Origin: Flavobacteriales bacterium
GTDB lineage: Bacteria; Bacteroidota; Bacteroidia; Flavobacteriales; PHOS-HE28
NCBI GenBank assembly: GCA_008016945.1
Contig: SSGN01000140.1
Coordinates: 1-22,269, forward strand
Length of the DNA stretch: 22,269 nucleotides
Direction of reading: 5' to 3'
Shown here: piece by piece, positions 6,072-14,303 of the stretch
How positions within the stretch are numbered: position 1 is the stretch's first letter
How the letters are laid out: each line of letters starts with the position of its first letter
Position numbers and translations under genes: made by a program
Notes under the pieces: model-generated
Seen by the model: only the letters and a program-made list of their open reading frames with translations
Database searches by the model: none
Told to the model about the DNA's origin: nothing

Positions 6072-8078
6072 GTGGAGAACAACGAAAAGCGGACCGAAGG
6101 TGGTAACAAGGGGCCCAAGCGCTCCTTCAACTTCTATTGGATCTACGGCATCATCATCCTGGTGATCCTTTCCATCAACCTGTTCCAATACGGCGGGGGG
6201 ATGATGAAGATCGACCCCACCGAGTACCAGCAGATGCTGGATTCGGGGGACGTGCAACGCATCGTGGTGATGAACGACCAGGTGGTGAAGGTCTTCATCA
6301 AGAAGGACCGTCTGGACAAAGAGCCGCACAAGAGCAAGATCAAGGGGTCGCCCATCTCCGGAGCCAATGTGACCGGCCCGCACTACGCCTTCAACATGGG
6401 CAGCAGCAACGTGCTCAAGGACCGGATCGTGCAAGAGGCGGAGAAACACCATGTACCCTACGAATACGAGGTCCAGGACAACTGGGGCAAGGAGATCCTC
6501 AACTGGGTGCTCTTCTTCGGCATCATGATCGCCATCTGGATGTTCGTGATGCGGCGCATCGGCGGTGGTGCCGGTCCCGGCGGGCAGATCTTCAACATCG
6601 GCAAGAGCCGCGCGCAGGTGTTCGAGGGCGGCAAGAGCACCAATGTCACCTTCAACGATGTGGCCGGCTTGGCCGAGGCCAAGGAAGAACTCCAAGAGAT
6701 CGTGGACTTCCTGAAGACCCCCAAGAAGTACACCGACCTGGGCGCCAAGATCCCCAAAGGCGCGCTGCTCGTAGGCCCTCCGGGCACCGGGAAGACCCTG
6801 CTGGCCAAAGCCATCGCCGGCGAGGCCAACGTGCCATTCTTCAGCCTGAGCGGCTCCGATTTCGTGGAGATGTTCGTCGGCGTGGGCGCCAGCCGTGTGC
6901 GCGACCTGTTCAAACAAGCCAAGGAGAAGGCCCCCAGCATCATCTTCATCGACGAGATCGATGCCATCGGCCGTGCACGCGGACGCAGCGTGAGCATGGG
7001 CGCCAACGACGAAAGGGAGAACACCCTGAACCAGCTCCTCACCGAGCTGGATGGCTTCGGCACCAACAGCGGCGTGATCCTGATCGGCGCCACCAACCGG
7101 GCCGATGTGCTGGACCGCGCCCTGCTGCGCCCCGGCCGCTTCGACCGCCAGATCTTCGTGGACATGCCCGACCTCAACGAACGGGAGGAGATCCTGAAGG
7201 TCCACCTCAAGCCCCTGAAACTCGACATCAACGTGGACGTGGCCTTCCTGGCTCGCCAGACGCCCGGGTTCAGCGGCGCCGACCTGGCCAACATCTGCAA
7301 CGAAGCCGCCCTCATCGCCGCGCGCAAAAAGAAGACCAGCGTGGAGAAGCAGGACTTCCTCGATGCGGTGGACCGCGTGATCGGTGGCCTCGAGAAGAAG
7401 AACAAGATCATCACCACCGAGGAGAAACAGGCCATCGCCTACCACGAAGCCGGACATGCCACCGTGAGCTGGCTCGTGGAACACGCCAGCCCCCTGATCA
7501 AAGTGACCATCGTACCCCGTGGGCGCTCCTTGGGCGCCGCTTGGTACCTGCCCGAAGAACGGCACCTGACCACCGCCGAGCAGATGTTGGACGAGATGGT
7601 CGCCGCATTGGGCGGGCGTGCCGCAGAGGATGTGATCTACGGCAAGGTGAGCACCGGCGCCCTGAGCGACCTGGAGAAGGTGACCAAGCAGGCCTATGCC
7701 ATGATCACCATGTACGGCCTCAACGATCGCATCGGCAACATCAGCTATTACGACAGCTCCGGCCAAAGCGAATACACCTTCGGCAAACCGTACAGCGAGA
7801 AGCAGGCCCAGACCATCGACGAGGAGGTGAGCAAACTCGTGGAAGGCCAATACCTCCGCGCCAAACGCATCCTCAGCGAGAACAAGGACAAGCTCACCGC
7901 GCTCGCCACCCAACTGCTGGAGAAGGAGGTGATCTTCAAAGAGGACCTGGAGAAGATCTTCGGACACCGCCCGTTCCAGAAACCGGAGCCCGCCACCAAC
8001 AACGGATACGTCAATGGCAGCGGTGCCAGCACCACCCAACGGACCGAACCCGCTGGCGAAAGCGCCGGGCAGGCGTGA
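6072..8078 (+). CDS. ftsH: ATP-dependent zinc metalloprotease FtsH
   Basis: FtsH is a membrane-anchored hexameric AAA+ protease that extracts and degrades misfolded membrane and short-lived cytoplasmic proteins. Numbered from the GTG at 6072: transmembrane helix about 20-38, extracytoplasmic FtsH_ext domain, second helix about 142-161, Walker A GPPGTGKT about 235-242, Walker B IIFIDEID about 290-297, and the second region of homology ending RPGRFDRQI. The zinc motif HEAGH is at about 458-462, and a low-complexity C-terminal tail is rich in N, S, T and E. No ATG is available before residue 44. The choices are GTG 6072 (protein begins [11 protein letters not shown], ggag 13 bases upstream) or TTG 6045, which overlaps the rsfS stop as TTGA. 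I prefer GTG. Confidence 0.96.
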   Translation: MENNEKRTEGGNKGPKRSFNFYWIYGIIILVILSINLFQYGGGMMKIDPTEYQQMLDSGDVQRIVVMNDQVVKVFIKKDRLDKEPHKSKIKGSPISGANVTGPHYAFNMGSSNVLKDRIVQEAEKHHVPYEYEVQDNWGKEILNWVLFFGIMIAIWMFVMRRIGGGAGPGGQIFNIGKSRAQVFEGGKSTNVTFNDVAGLAEAKEELQEIVDFLKTPKKYTDLGAKIPKGALLVGPPGTGKTLLAKAIAGEANVPFFSLSGSDFVEMFVGVGASRVRDLFKQAKEKAPSIIFIDEIDAIGRARGRSVSMGANDERENTLNQLLTELDGFGTNSGVILIGATNRADVLDRALLRPGRFDRQIFVDMPDLNEREEILKVHLKPLKLDINVDVAFLARQTPGFSGADLANICNEAALIAARKKKTSVEKQDFLDAVDRVIGGLEKKNKIITTEEKQAIAYHEAGHATVSWLVEHASPLIKVTIVPRGRSLGAAWYLPEERHLTTAEQMLDEMVAALGGRAAEDVIYGKVSTGALSDLEKVTKQAYAMITMYGLNDRIGNISYYDSSGQSEYTFGKPYSEKQAQTIDEEVSKLVEGQYLRAKRILSENKDKLTALATQLLEKEVIFKEDLEKIFGHRPFQKPEPATNNGYVNGSGASTTQRTEPAGESAGQA

Positions 8079-8091
8079 TCCTTACCCCGCC

Positions 8092-8298
8092 ATGGCGAAC
8101 TGGACGCCGATCCATACCGCCCGTGACCGGCACGAAGCTGAAATGCTGCGCGGACGGCTGGAGGCGAACGATATCCCGGCCATGGTGCTCGATCAACGAT
8201 CATCGGTGTACCCTTCCATGGGATCCATCGAGGTGATGGTGGACCGCGATGACGTACTTCGCGCGATCCGGCTGATCCGCGGATCCAACGAATCATGA
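8092..8298 (+). CDS. DUF2007 domain protein
   Basis: A 68-residue protein: MANWTPIHTARDRHEAEMLR, then GRLEANDIPAMVLDQRSS, ending in a region with MGSIEVMVDRDDVLRAIRLI. This is the small ferredoxin-like DUF2007 fold (putative prokaryotic signal transducing protein), characterised by an N-terminal beta strand, a helix with E/A-E-L-L, 'I.a.v', and a C-terminal V..D...A. Its biochemical role is unknown. It lies 13 bases after ftsH and overlaps cdsA by four bases (ATGA), so it is part of the same operon. The ATG at 8092 begins the conserved part; a longer frame from 8014 would overlap ftsH and is unlikely. Confidence 0.82.
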   Translation: MANWTPIHTARDRHEAEMLRGRLEANDIPAMVLDQRSSVYPSMGSIEVMVDRDDVLRAIRLIRGSNES

Positions 8299-9098
8299 AG
8301 GAACTCAGCGTCCGCTCGTTGACCGGAGCCGTGTATGTGGCTCTCACCCTGGGTGCGGCTTGGGCGGGGCCGTTCACCACGGCGATGCTCTACTTCCCGG
8401 TATGCCTGATCGCCTTGCGCGAACTGCACCGCCTCTCCACCGACACTCCGGACGACCCCGCGATGACCTGGACCCTGCTCTGTGGCGGCGGCGTGTACGC
8501 CGCCCTCGCCATGGGGGCCTTCTACAGCGATTGGACGATCAGCTACTCCGTGGCCGTGAGTTTCCTATTGGTGGTCGCCGCCATCACCTGGGCCCTGCTC
8601 CACGGCCAGCCCGCCCCGCTTTCCTTCTTGGGCGGCATCCTCACGGCCATCATGCTGGTGGCGGTGCCCTTCGGCCTCATGCCTTACTTGTTCGCCTTCG
8701 GCCCGTGGATGTTCATCGGCTTCATGATCCTGCTCTGGACCAACGACACCGGTGCCTACCTGGTCGGGCGCGCCGTGGGGCGGACCAAGCTGTTGCCCGC
8801 CGTTTCGCCCAAGAAGACCGTGGAGGGCCTCCTGGGCGGCATCGCCCTCACCTTGGGCGTGGCATGGCTCCTGGGCTCCTTCCACCACGAACTGCGCCTG
8901 CACCAATGGATCATCGCCGGCGGTATCATCGCCATCACCTCCACCATCGGCGACCTGCTCGAATCGGCCTTCAAAAGGGAACGCGGCGTGAAAGACTCCG
9001 GCACCATCCTGCCCGGCCATGGCGGCATCCTCGACCGCTTCGATGGCTTCCTGCTCGCCATACCCGCGACATTGATCTATCTCTTCCTGATCCGGTAG
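8295..9098 (+). CDS. cdsA: Phosphatidate cytidylyltransferase
   Basis: CdsA makes CDP-diacylglycerol from phosphatidic acid and CTP in the inner membrane, the branch point for all phospholipids. The 267-residue protein is mostly hydrophobic, with about seven or eight membrane segments. Its C-terminal part carries the family signature S..KR....KD.G..LPGHGG.LDR.D, seen as SAFKRERGVKDSG followed by TILPGHGGILDRFD. LLWTNDTGAYLVGRAVGRTK supplies the conserved D..AY..GR..G..K element, and SPKKTVEG the next. It is translationally coupled to the DUF2007 gene by an ATGA overlap and followed by psd, which acts further down the same pathway after phosphatidylserine synthase (not in the window). Confidence 0.95.
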   Translation: MKELSVRSLTGAVYVALTLGAAWAGPFTTAMLYFPVCLIALRELHRLSTDTPDDPAMTWTLLCGGGVYAALAMGAFYSDWTISYSVAVSFLLVVAAITWALLHGQPAPLSFLGGILTAIMLVAVPFGLMPYLFAFGPWMFIGFMILLWTNDTGAYLVGRAVGRTKLLPAVSPKKTVEGLLGGIALTLGVAWLLGSFHHELRLHQWIIAGGIIAITSTIGDLLESAFKRERGVKDSGTILPGHGGILDRFDGFLLAIPATLIYLFLIR

Positions 9099-9115
9099 GG
9101 GCAGAAAGAGCCTTC

Positions 9116-9123
9116 TATATTTG
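9116..9123 (+). promoter_or_regulatory. Possible -7 promoter element for psd
   Basis: TATATTTG, a full match to TAnnTTTG, sits in the 45-base cdsA-psd gap, 20 bases before the psd ATG. No TTG is present at the usual distance upstream. psd may have its own promoter as well as read-through from the ftsH-cdsA operon. Confidence 0.5.
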
Positions 9124-9143
9124 ACCGAACCATCACCCGATCG

Positions 9144-9806
9144 ATGCGCCTGCACCGCGAAGGAACTCCCACCATCCTGATCGTTATCGCCGTGGTCTGC
9201 TTCGGCCTGTTCACCCTGCTGAAATGGCCCGTGCTCCCGGACTTCCTCGCCATGATCCTCGCGGCCCTACTGATCGCTGTGCTCGCCATCGTGCTCTGGT
9301 TCTTCCGCGTGCCCAAGCGCTCAAGGCCCAACGACGATTCCGCCATCATCTCCCCTTGCGACGGCAAGGTGGTGGTGATCGAGGAAGTGCACGAACCTGA
9401 ATATTTCAAGGACAAACGCCTTCAGGTCTCCATCTTCATGAGCCCGCTGAACGTGCACATCAACTATCATCCCATCGGCGGCACCACCACGTATTACAAG
9501 TACCACCCCGGCAAGTACCTCGTGGCCTGGCACCCGAAGAGCAGCACCGAGAACGAGCGCAGCACCGTGGTGAACCGACATCCGCGACACGGCGAAGTGC
9601 TCTTCCGCCAGATCGCTGGCGCGCTGGCCCGGCGGATCTGCACCTACGCGCGCCCGGACCAGCCTGCCACACAAGGCAGCGAGTTCGGCTTCATCAAATT
9701 CGGTTCGCGCGTGGACCTCTTCCTGCCGCTCGATGCCCAGGTGGAGGTGGCCCTCGGTCAGGTGGTGACGGGGTCCGCATCGGTGATCGCCCGTTTCAAG
9801 CAGTGA
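9144..9806 (+). CDS. psd: Phosphatidylserine decarboxylase, short form
   Basis: Psd decarboxylates phosphatidylserine to phosphatidylethanolamine using a pyruvoyl group made by self-cleavage. The 220-residue protein is of the short, 'archaeal-type' class. Two close hydrophobic segments (about residues 10-27 and 33-54) anchor it to the membrane. They are followed by SPCDGKV, the signature IFMSPLNVHINYHP, and FGFIKFGSRVDLFLP. Cleavage is expected between Gly187 and Ser188 to give the beta chain and the pyruvoyl-bearing alpha chain. The insertion after RHGEVLFRQIAGALARRICTY matches the usual order. It follows cdsA and precedes an unknown small gene by three bases. Confidence 0.93.
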   Translation: MRLHREGTPTILIVIAVVCFGLFTLLKWPVLPDFLAMILAALLIAVLAIVLWFFRVPKRSRPNDDSAIISPCDGKVVVIEEVHEPEYFKDKRLQVSIFMSPLNVHINYHPIGGTTTYYKYHPGKYLVAWHPKSSTENERSTVVNRHPRHGEVLFRQIAGALARRICTYARPDQPATQGSEFGFIKFGSRVDLFLPLDAQVEVALGQVVTGSASVIARFKQ

Positions 9807-9809
9807 ACC

Positions 9810-10352
9810 ATGAACAACACCATCAAGACCATCCTGATCGGTATCATCGCCGCCCTCGCCATCGCCTTGGTGGGCAAGAGCCTGTTGAGCCCTGATGGCC
9901 CCATACCGGCGGGTTCGGACCAGCCCTCCACCACCTCGACCGACGGCCCGCTGGTGGGCAGTGGCCTGCGCTTCGATGGCCACTACCGATACACCGTGGG
10001 CAACCTCATCTATCTGCTCCGGTTCTTCCCGGAAGGGCGGGTGGTAACGGTGAACGGCACCCAGGAAGTGGAGAAGGACCTGCCGGCCTACCTCGTGCGC
10101 GAGACCCGAGGCAACCCGGGTCTGGGCCTACATAACGTACCGGTGGACCTGGTGGGCGACAGCTTGGTGTTCATCACGCATCCCGAGAAGGGCGAGATCG
10201 AATACCGGGGTGTGGTGGTGAGCGGATCCATGGTGCGGTTCCTGCGCCACAGCCATATCACGGGCACGCGGCAATTGATGGAATACGTGTTCCAACCGGA
10301 CGGCACGAGCCCATCACAGGAGGATACCGCGCAGGTCGTCCAACCGTTGTAG
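9810..10352 (+). CDS. Uncharacterised membrane-anchored protein
   Basis: A 180-residue protein I cannot assign. One hydrophobic segment at about residues 6-25 follows a lysine (NNTIK-TILIGIIAALAIALVG) and there is no lipobox cysteine, so it is probably an N-terminally anchored protein with an exported domain. A Ser/Thr/Pro-rich linker (about 28-48) leads to a beta-rich domain with GHYRYTVGNLIYLLRFFPEG, which resembles small periplasmic beta-sandwich or lipocalin-like folds, but this is only an impression. It starts three bases after psd, so it is the last gene of the phospholipid operon. Its 3' end overlaps the HAD phosphatase gene on the other strand by 39 bases. Confidence 0.72.
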   Translation: MNNTIKTILIGIIAALAIALVGKSLLSPDGPIPAGSDQPSTTSTDGPLVGSGLRFDGHYRYTVGNLIYLLRFFPEGRVVTVNGTQEVEKDLPAYLVRETRGNPGLGLHNVPVDLVGDSLVFITHPEKGEIEYRGVVVSGSMVRFLRHSHITGTRQLMEYVFQPDGTSPSQEDTAQVVQPL

Positions 10353-11009
10353 TACGTACGTCGCCTGATCATCGCCCCCGCCGTTCGGGGCGAAGTGTGC
10401 CTGGTCCCAACCCGCAGCACGTGCCCCCGCGATATCGGCCGCCACGCTGTCTCCGATCATTAGGCTTTCATCGGCCCTGGCCTTGGTGCGTTGCAAGGCC
10501 GCACGGAAGATCCGCGGATCAGGCTTCTTGGCTCCGGCCATTTCGCTGGACAGAAGCAGATCGATGTGTTCCGCCAGGCCGCTGCATGCGACCTTCTCCT
10601 CCTGCACCTCGTGGAATCCGTTGGTGATGATGTGGATGCGATACTGCCCACCGAGGTCGGTGAGCAGTTCTCGCGCCCCTTGCATCAGGGTGGTGCGCTT
10701 CGGGGTCAACGCCAGGTATTCCCTCCCCATGCGATCGGCCAGCGCATCGTCCTTCACCCCGAAACGCAACAGCGTGTTCCGGAACCGTAGCACCCGCAGA
10801 ACATGCCGGTCGATGTGTCCGCTCTCATACCGCCGCCACAGGCCCTGATTCACCTCCTCGTAGGCATCGATGAACTCGGCCGCGTCTGGCACACCACGCT
10901 CCAGCAATCGCTCGGCAGCGTGGAGCTCGCGTAAGGTGGCTCGTGAGTTGGTCTCGAAATCCCACAAGGTGTGGTCCAGGTCGAAGAAGAGGTGGGCGTA
11001 CTTCTTCAT
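10314..11009 (-). CDS. HAD-family phosphatase, YjjG-like nucleotidase
   Basis: A 231-residue haloacid-dehalogenase hydrolase. Motif I is FFDLDHTLWD with nucleophile Asp10 and acid Asp12, motif II IITNG, motif III the lysine of GAKKPDPRIF, and motif IV MIGDSVAADIAGA. The helical cap between motifs I and II and the WDFETNS start resemble YjjG, a house-cleaning nucleotidase that dephosphorylates noncanonical pyrimidine nucleotides. Its position two genes downstream of upp is consistent with pyrimidine metabolism but does not prove it. Start at ATG 11009 (MKKYAHLFF), overlapping the upstream stop as ATGA. Its 3' end overlaps the convergent plus-strand gene. Confidence 0.88.
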   Translation of the reverse strand: MKKYAHLFFDLDHTLWDFETNSRATLRELHAAERLLERGVPDAAEFIDAYEEVNQGLWRRYESGHIDRHVLRVLRFRNTLLRFGVKDDALADRMGREYLALTPKRTTLMQGARELLTDLGGQYRIHIITNGFHEVQEEKVACSGLAEHIDLLLSSEMAGAKKPDPRIFRAALQRTKARADESLMIGDSVAADIAGARAAGWDQAHFAPNGGGDDQATYVLQRLDDLRGILL

Positions 11010-11464
11010 CGGATCATGCTCCAGGCCATGCTCAGCACCGCGGACCATAGCAGCACCGAGACCAACAACGTGGGCAGGGTGCGACGATCGTGCCGAAAAT
11101 ACTTCGCTGCCAGCAACGCGGTGACCGGAATGGAGAGCGTGGGAGGCGCGAACATCGCCAGGCCCAGGATGCCGTAGCGCTGTTTCACGCGCACGATCAG
11201 GCGGTTGGTACGCGTGAAGATCCGCTTGGGCGGCAGGCCTTTCGAGGTCCGTTCCTGCACACGACGCAGATACCGCTTCCGGAACCACTCCAGCAGCCCT
11301 TTACCTCCCAGGTAGAACACGCACATGCCCAGCAAACCGCCGAGGGCCGTGTAGATCAGCGTCTCCCAGAAACCATTCCCCATTCCGAAGGAGACCAGCC
11401 CGGCGAAAAGGAACTTCACCGATGCCGTCAGAACAACGGATAGCGCAGCGAGAAAGGCTTCCAT
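11006..11464 (-). CDS. Small multi-pass membrane protein, unknown
   Basis: A 152-residue protein with hydrophobic segments at about residues 3-25, 33-55, 98-118 and 128-150. A strongly basic loop sits in the middle (FRKRYLRRVQERTSKGLPPKR). The loop should be cytoplasmic by the positive-inside rule. I do not recognise the family with certainty; the arrangement with YGILGLAMFAPPTLSIPVTA recalls small DedA/multidrug-export-like proteins, but key motifs were not seen. It is coupled on both sides: its ATG shares a base with the upp stop (TGATG), and its stop overlaps the HAD start (ATGA). Confidence 0.75.
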   Translation of the reverse strand: MEAFLAALSVVLTASVKFLFAGLVSFGMGNGFWETLIYTALGGLLGMCVFYLGGKGLLEWFRKRYLRRVQERTSKGLPPKRIFTRTNRLIVRVKQRYGILGLAMFAPPTLSIPVTALLAAKYFRHDRRTLPTLLVSVLLWSAVLSMAWSMIR

Positions 11465-12114
11465 CAGACCTTTTCCCCGTAGGCGAGATCACCGGCATCA
11501 CCAAGCCCTGGTACGATGTACGCCTGTGCTGTCATCTCGTCATCCACGGCGCCGATCCAGAAGTGGGTGCCCGCCGGAAGATGCGCCTTCGCATATTCCA
11601 GCCCCTCCACGCTGGCGATGACCGAGGCCACGTGCAAGGCCTTGGGCTTTCCCAGTCGCAGCAGCGCTTTGTACACCAGCACCATGCTCCGTCCCGAGGC
11701 CAGCATGGGATCACACAGCACCACCACACGGCCTTCCAGCGACGGGCTGCTCATGTACTCCACCTCGATCTCAAAGGCATCCTCGCCTTTGCGGTGCTTG
11801 CGGTAGGCGCTCACGAAGGCGCTATCCGCCCGGTCGAAGTAGTTCATGAACCCTTGATGCATGGCCAGCCCGGCGCGCAGGATCGTGGCCAGCACCGGTT
11901 GTTCGGCCATCAAGTCCGTCCGTGCCACGCCCAAGGGGGTGACCACCTCGGTCTCCTTGAACTCCAGGGTACGGCTGATCTCCACCGCCATCACTTCGCC
12001 GATGCGCGCCAGGTTCCGACGGAACCGCATGGGGTCCTTCTGCACCTGTACGTCGCGCAATTCCGCGATGAAATGGTTCACCACGCTCCGTTCCTTCACC
12101 AGTTCCTTCACCAT
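11464..12114 (-). CDS. upp: Uracil phosphoribosyltransferase
   Basis: Upp salvages uracil by joining it to PRPP to give UMP. The 216-residue protein has the PRPP-binding loop VVVLCDPMLASGRSM (about 130-144), where most relatives have DPMLATGGS, and the uracil-binding C-terminal signature PGLGDAGDLAYG (about 202-213). The ATILRAGLAMHQG segment also matches the family. It begins only six bases after the stop of the FemAB-like gene and ends in a one-base overlap with the membrane protein gene. It therefore appears to be carried on the same transcript as the surface-glycan genes, an unusual setting for a salvage enzyme. Confidence 0.95.
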   Translation of the reverse strand: MVKELVKERSVVNHFIAELRDVQVQKDPMRFRRNLARIGEVMAVEISRTLEFKETEVVTPLGVARTDLMAEQPVLATILRAGLAMHQGFMNYFDRADSAFVSAYRKHRKGEDAFEIEVEYMSSPSLEGRVVVLCDPMLASGRSMVLVYKALLRLGKPKALHVASVIASVEGLEYAKAHLPAGTHFWIGAVDDEMTAQAYIVPGLGDAGDLAYGEKV

Positions 12115-12120
12115 GATCCG

Positions 12121-13029
12121 TTATCGCTTCAACCACTTTATCGGTGCCGGAAGTCGGTTCCGCACCAGGCGTAAATATACCGAGCTGCGCGCTCCGAAAC
12201 CTTGATTGAAACGCGCTGTGCTCTCCGTGTTCGAACCCGCGAAGTCCAGGAGCACGCCGGTGCCCGCATGCTCGGTGATGTAGCGGTCCACGATGTGGAA
12301 CATCGCCTGCACCTTCGCACCCTGCTCATCGTTGGCCGACTTCAACAGGATGGAGCGGCCTTCCCACTCCACGAAACAGGCCCCAGCCACCAGCATGCCA
12401 CGCTCGCGCACCCCCGTCAGGGTGCATTGGCCGCGCTCCCTGGCGCCGGCCAAAAGCCGCTCCAACAGCAGCATTCCACCTTGGGGAATGTTCTTGAAGC
12501 GACGGCCCGTGGTGCGGTCGAAGAGGGAGACGAACTCCTGGACACCAACGTTCGTGTGGACCACCGGAGGGTTGTCTCCCGCCTTCCGCAGGTTCCGGAG
12601 ATGCCCTTTGGAATAGGCGGCGCGAAGCGCCGAGGGGTCCTTGTCCAGAAGCAGGTCCTGGGTGTTGGCGGTGGTGGTCCGAATATCGGGGCCCACGCGC
12701 ACGTGCATGACGGAGTTCACATGGATATCCCAGTATCGGAACCGTTCCGGAACGGCGTTGAGGAACGCTTGGTCCGTGTCGCGGGTACGGTTCGGTGTGA
12801 AGACCCCTTGCTGCTGCACGGCATACGGCTGGTAGAGATAGTCCACACCGAACTTCCGTCGCCAGATCAAGGGCATGATGCTTCCATCATCGCTCACCAA
12901 GGCTTCCCACTGCGGGCAGCACAGGTCCAACACCCAGCTCTGCATGTACCACAGCCGATCGGGACATCGCAGCAACAGCCGATCCCACTCGGCCTTGTCG
13001 ATCATACCGTGAGTAAGGTGCCGGATCAT
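12121..13029 (-). CDS. FemAB/GNAT-like acyltransferase
   Basis: A 302-residue protein with the layout of FemAB-like GNAT proteins (Acetyltransf_6 type): an N-terminal half with WYMQSWVLDLCCPQWEALV, and a C-terminal half with GVRERGMLVAGACFVEWEGR, then VDRYITEHAGTGVLLDFAGS and FNQGFGARSSVYLRL. FemAB relatives transfer amino acids to peptidoglycan, while others act on sugars or small molecules; the substrate here is unknown. It overlaps the deacetylase-like gene by four bases (ATGA). As the third acyltransferase-like protein of this operon, it is likely to take part in modifying the same glycan. No membrane segment was seen. Confidence applies to the fold, not the reaction. Confidence 0.75.
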   Translation of the reverse strand: MIRHLTHGMIDKAEWDRLLLRCPDRLWYMQSWVLDLCCPQWEALVSDDGSIMPLIWRRKFGVDYLYQPYAVQQQGVFTPNRTRDTDQAFLNAVPERFRYWDIHVNSVMHVRVGPDIRTTTANTQDLLLDKDPSALRAAYSKGHLRNLRKAGDNPPVVHTNVGVQEFVSLFDRTTGRRFKNIPQGGMLLLERLLAGARERGQCTLTGVRERGMLVAGACFVEWEGRSILLKSANDEQGAKVQAMFHIVDRYITEHAGTGVLLDFAGSNTESTARFNQGFGARSSVYLRLVRNRLPAPIKWLKR

Positions 13030-14303
13030 GGCTTGGCGTGTTGTGCCACTTGGCGGAAGACGCTTGGCCAGGGTGCGGATCCACGATACCCACTAAGGTA
13101 GCGGTCATGCCATACCGACACGAACGTACCATCCACGGCGCGCACCAGGTCGGCTTGTGCGCACATCCGCTCCACCACCGCTTCCGGACCCAGCCGCATC
13201 CGGTCGATCAAAGCGCTATCCATGGCGGCGAAAGGATGCAGCATCAATCCCGAAACGCGCTCCTGTTCAAGGTCGTACCAAGCGAACGGGGTGCATGTTC
13301 CCGCACGGAACCCCACCCGGTCCGCGAAACCAAGGGTGTGGTCCTCCACGAAACCGAGCGCCTCAAGTTCGCGAAGTGTCTCCGGCACCTGCCAGCGCAG
13401 GAAATGCTGGCGCGAGGCGCGCACCTTCGCACCCTGGATGGCTTCCAGCTGATCGCGCTCCCGGGCGATGAGGCCTGGTGATGTACTGGTCGCGTACGAA
13501 GGATGCAACCCCACTGCACCGTACCGTGCCGCACGCGCCACCGACCTGCGGAAATCAGGATGGTCCTGTGCCGCCGCATGATCATGGGCGGTATGGCCAC
13601 GCATGAGGAAGAAGAACAGGGCGTCGGCCAATGCCTGTCGCTGCTCACCCACCACTTCCATGGCCGCGAGGTACGGGTCTTCGCGCAACCCCGATCGCAC
13701 CGCCCAACGATCGATCGCCTCACCGAAGGCACCTCGCAGAAGTTCTTTCACCGTGGCCCCCAACGCCCGGGGTAACGAACGCCCACGAAAGCGCGATACA
13801 CTGTCCATGTCAACGGTGGCCACGTGCCGGTAATGGCTCCTGCGCTGCGTTGCGCCCGGCCAACGCTTCTCGATGTCTTGCGCAAGTGCCAGTGCCCAAC
13901 GGTCCACCCATGGCGCATCGGCCAACCCGGTACGTACGGCGAACAAGACTTCGCTCGGCACCCGCCCATGTGCATCCCGATCGGTACACCGCAGTTCGTC
14001 CACCAGCGACAACAGGTAGAAGATCGAGGCGAACACATCGTGCCGGCCATTCACCTCGAACAACCAAGGACCGCCATGGTGATCACTCACCTGCGGCACG
14101 CGATCCAGCCGCAGTCCGCCGCTATCCGGGATATGCAACACACCGTTCAGGGCGGTGCCGCCATACCACAGTTTGGGGCCATCGGTGGCCAGCAGATCCT
14201 CCACATGCAGCACGAACTCCACCGACATCCCCAGCATGTTCGACAGTACGTGTTGGATCACGTACTCCGCACGGGGCGATGGATGATCAATGAGAACGCG
14301 CAT
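13026..14303 (-). CDS. Polysaccharide deacetylase-like protein (DUF7033 type)
   Basis: A 425-residue protein resembling the Bacteroidota 'polysaccharide deacetylase family' proteins with an N-terminal DUF7033-like domain. The metal-binding aspartate motif appears as ATVDMDSV in place of TFDDG. The second metal motif is GLHPSYATS (H-x-x-x-S/T), and later conserved elements are VRASRQHFLRW, DHTLGFADRVGFRAGTCTPF and VSVWHDRYLS, the latter probably supplying the catalytic histidine. A role in removing N-acetyl groups from a glycan or glycan precursor follows from the family. It overlaps the AAC(3)-like gene by 17 bases upstream and the FemAB-like gene by four downstream. Confidence 0.78.
   Translation of the reverse strand: MRVLIDHPSPRAEYVIQHVLSNMLGMSVEFVLHVEDLLATDGPKLWYGGTALNGVLHIPDSGGLRLDRVPQVSDHHGGPWLFEVNGRHDVFASIFYLLSLVDELRCTDRDAHGRVPSEVLFAVRTGLADAPWVDRWALALAQDIEKRWPGATQRRSHYRHVATVDMDSVSRFRGRSLPRALGATVKELLRGAFGEAIDRWAVRSGLREDPYLAAMEVVGEQRQALADALFFFLMRGHTAHDHAAAQDHPDFRRSVARAARYGAVGLHPSYATSTSPGLIARERDQLEAIQGAKVRASRQHFLRWQVPETLRELEALGFVEDHTLGFADRVGFRAGTCTPFAWYDLEQERVSGLMLHPFAAMDSALIDRMRLGPEAVVERMCAQADLVRAVDGTFVSVWHDRYLSGYRGSAPWPSVFRQVAQHAKP

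Noticed and set aside
5988..8039. A 683-residue open frame on the minus strand opposite ftsH
   Set aside because: Composition is low-complexity and typical of antisense of a GC-rich gene; ftsH motifs on the plus strand are complete.
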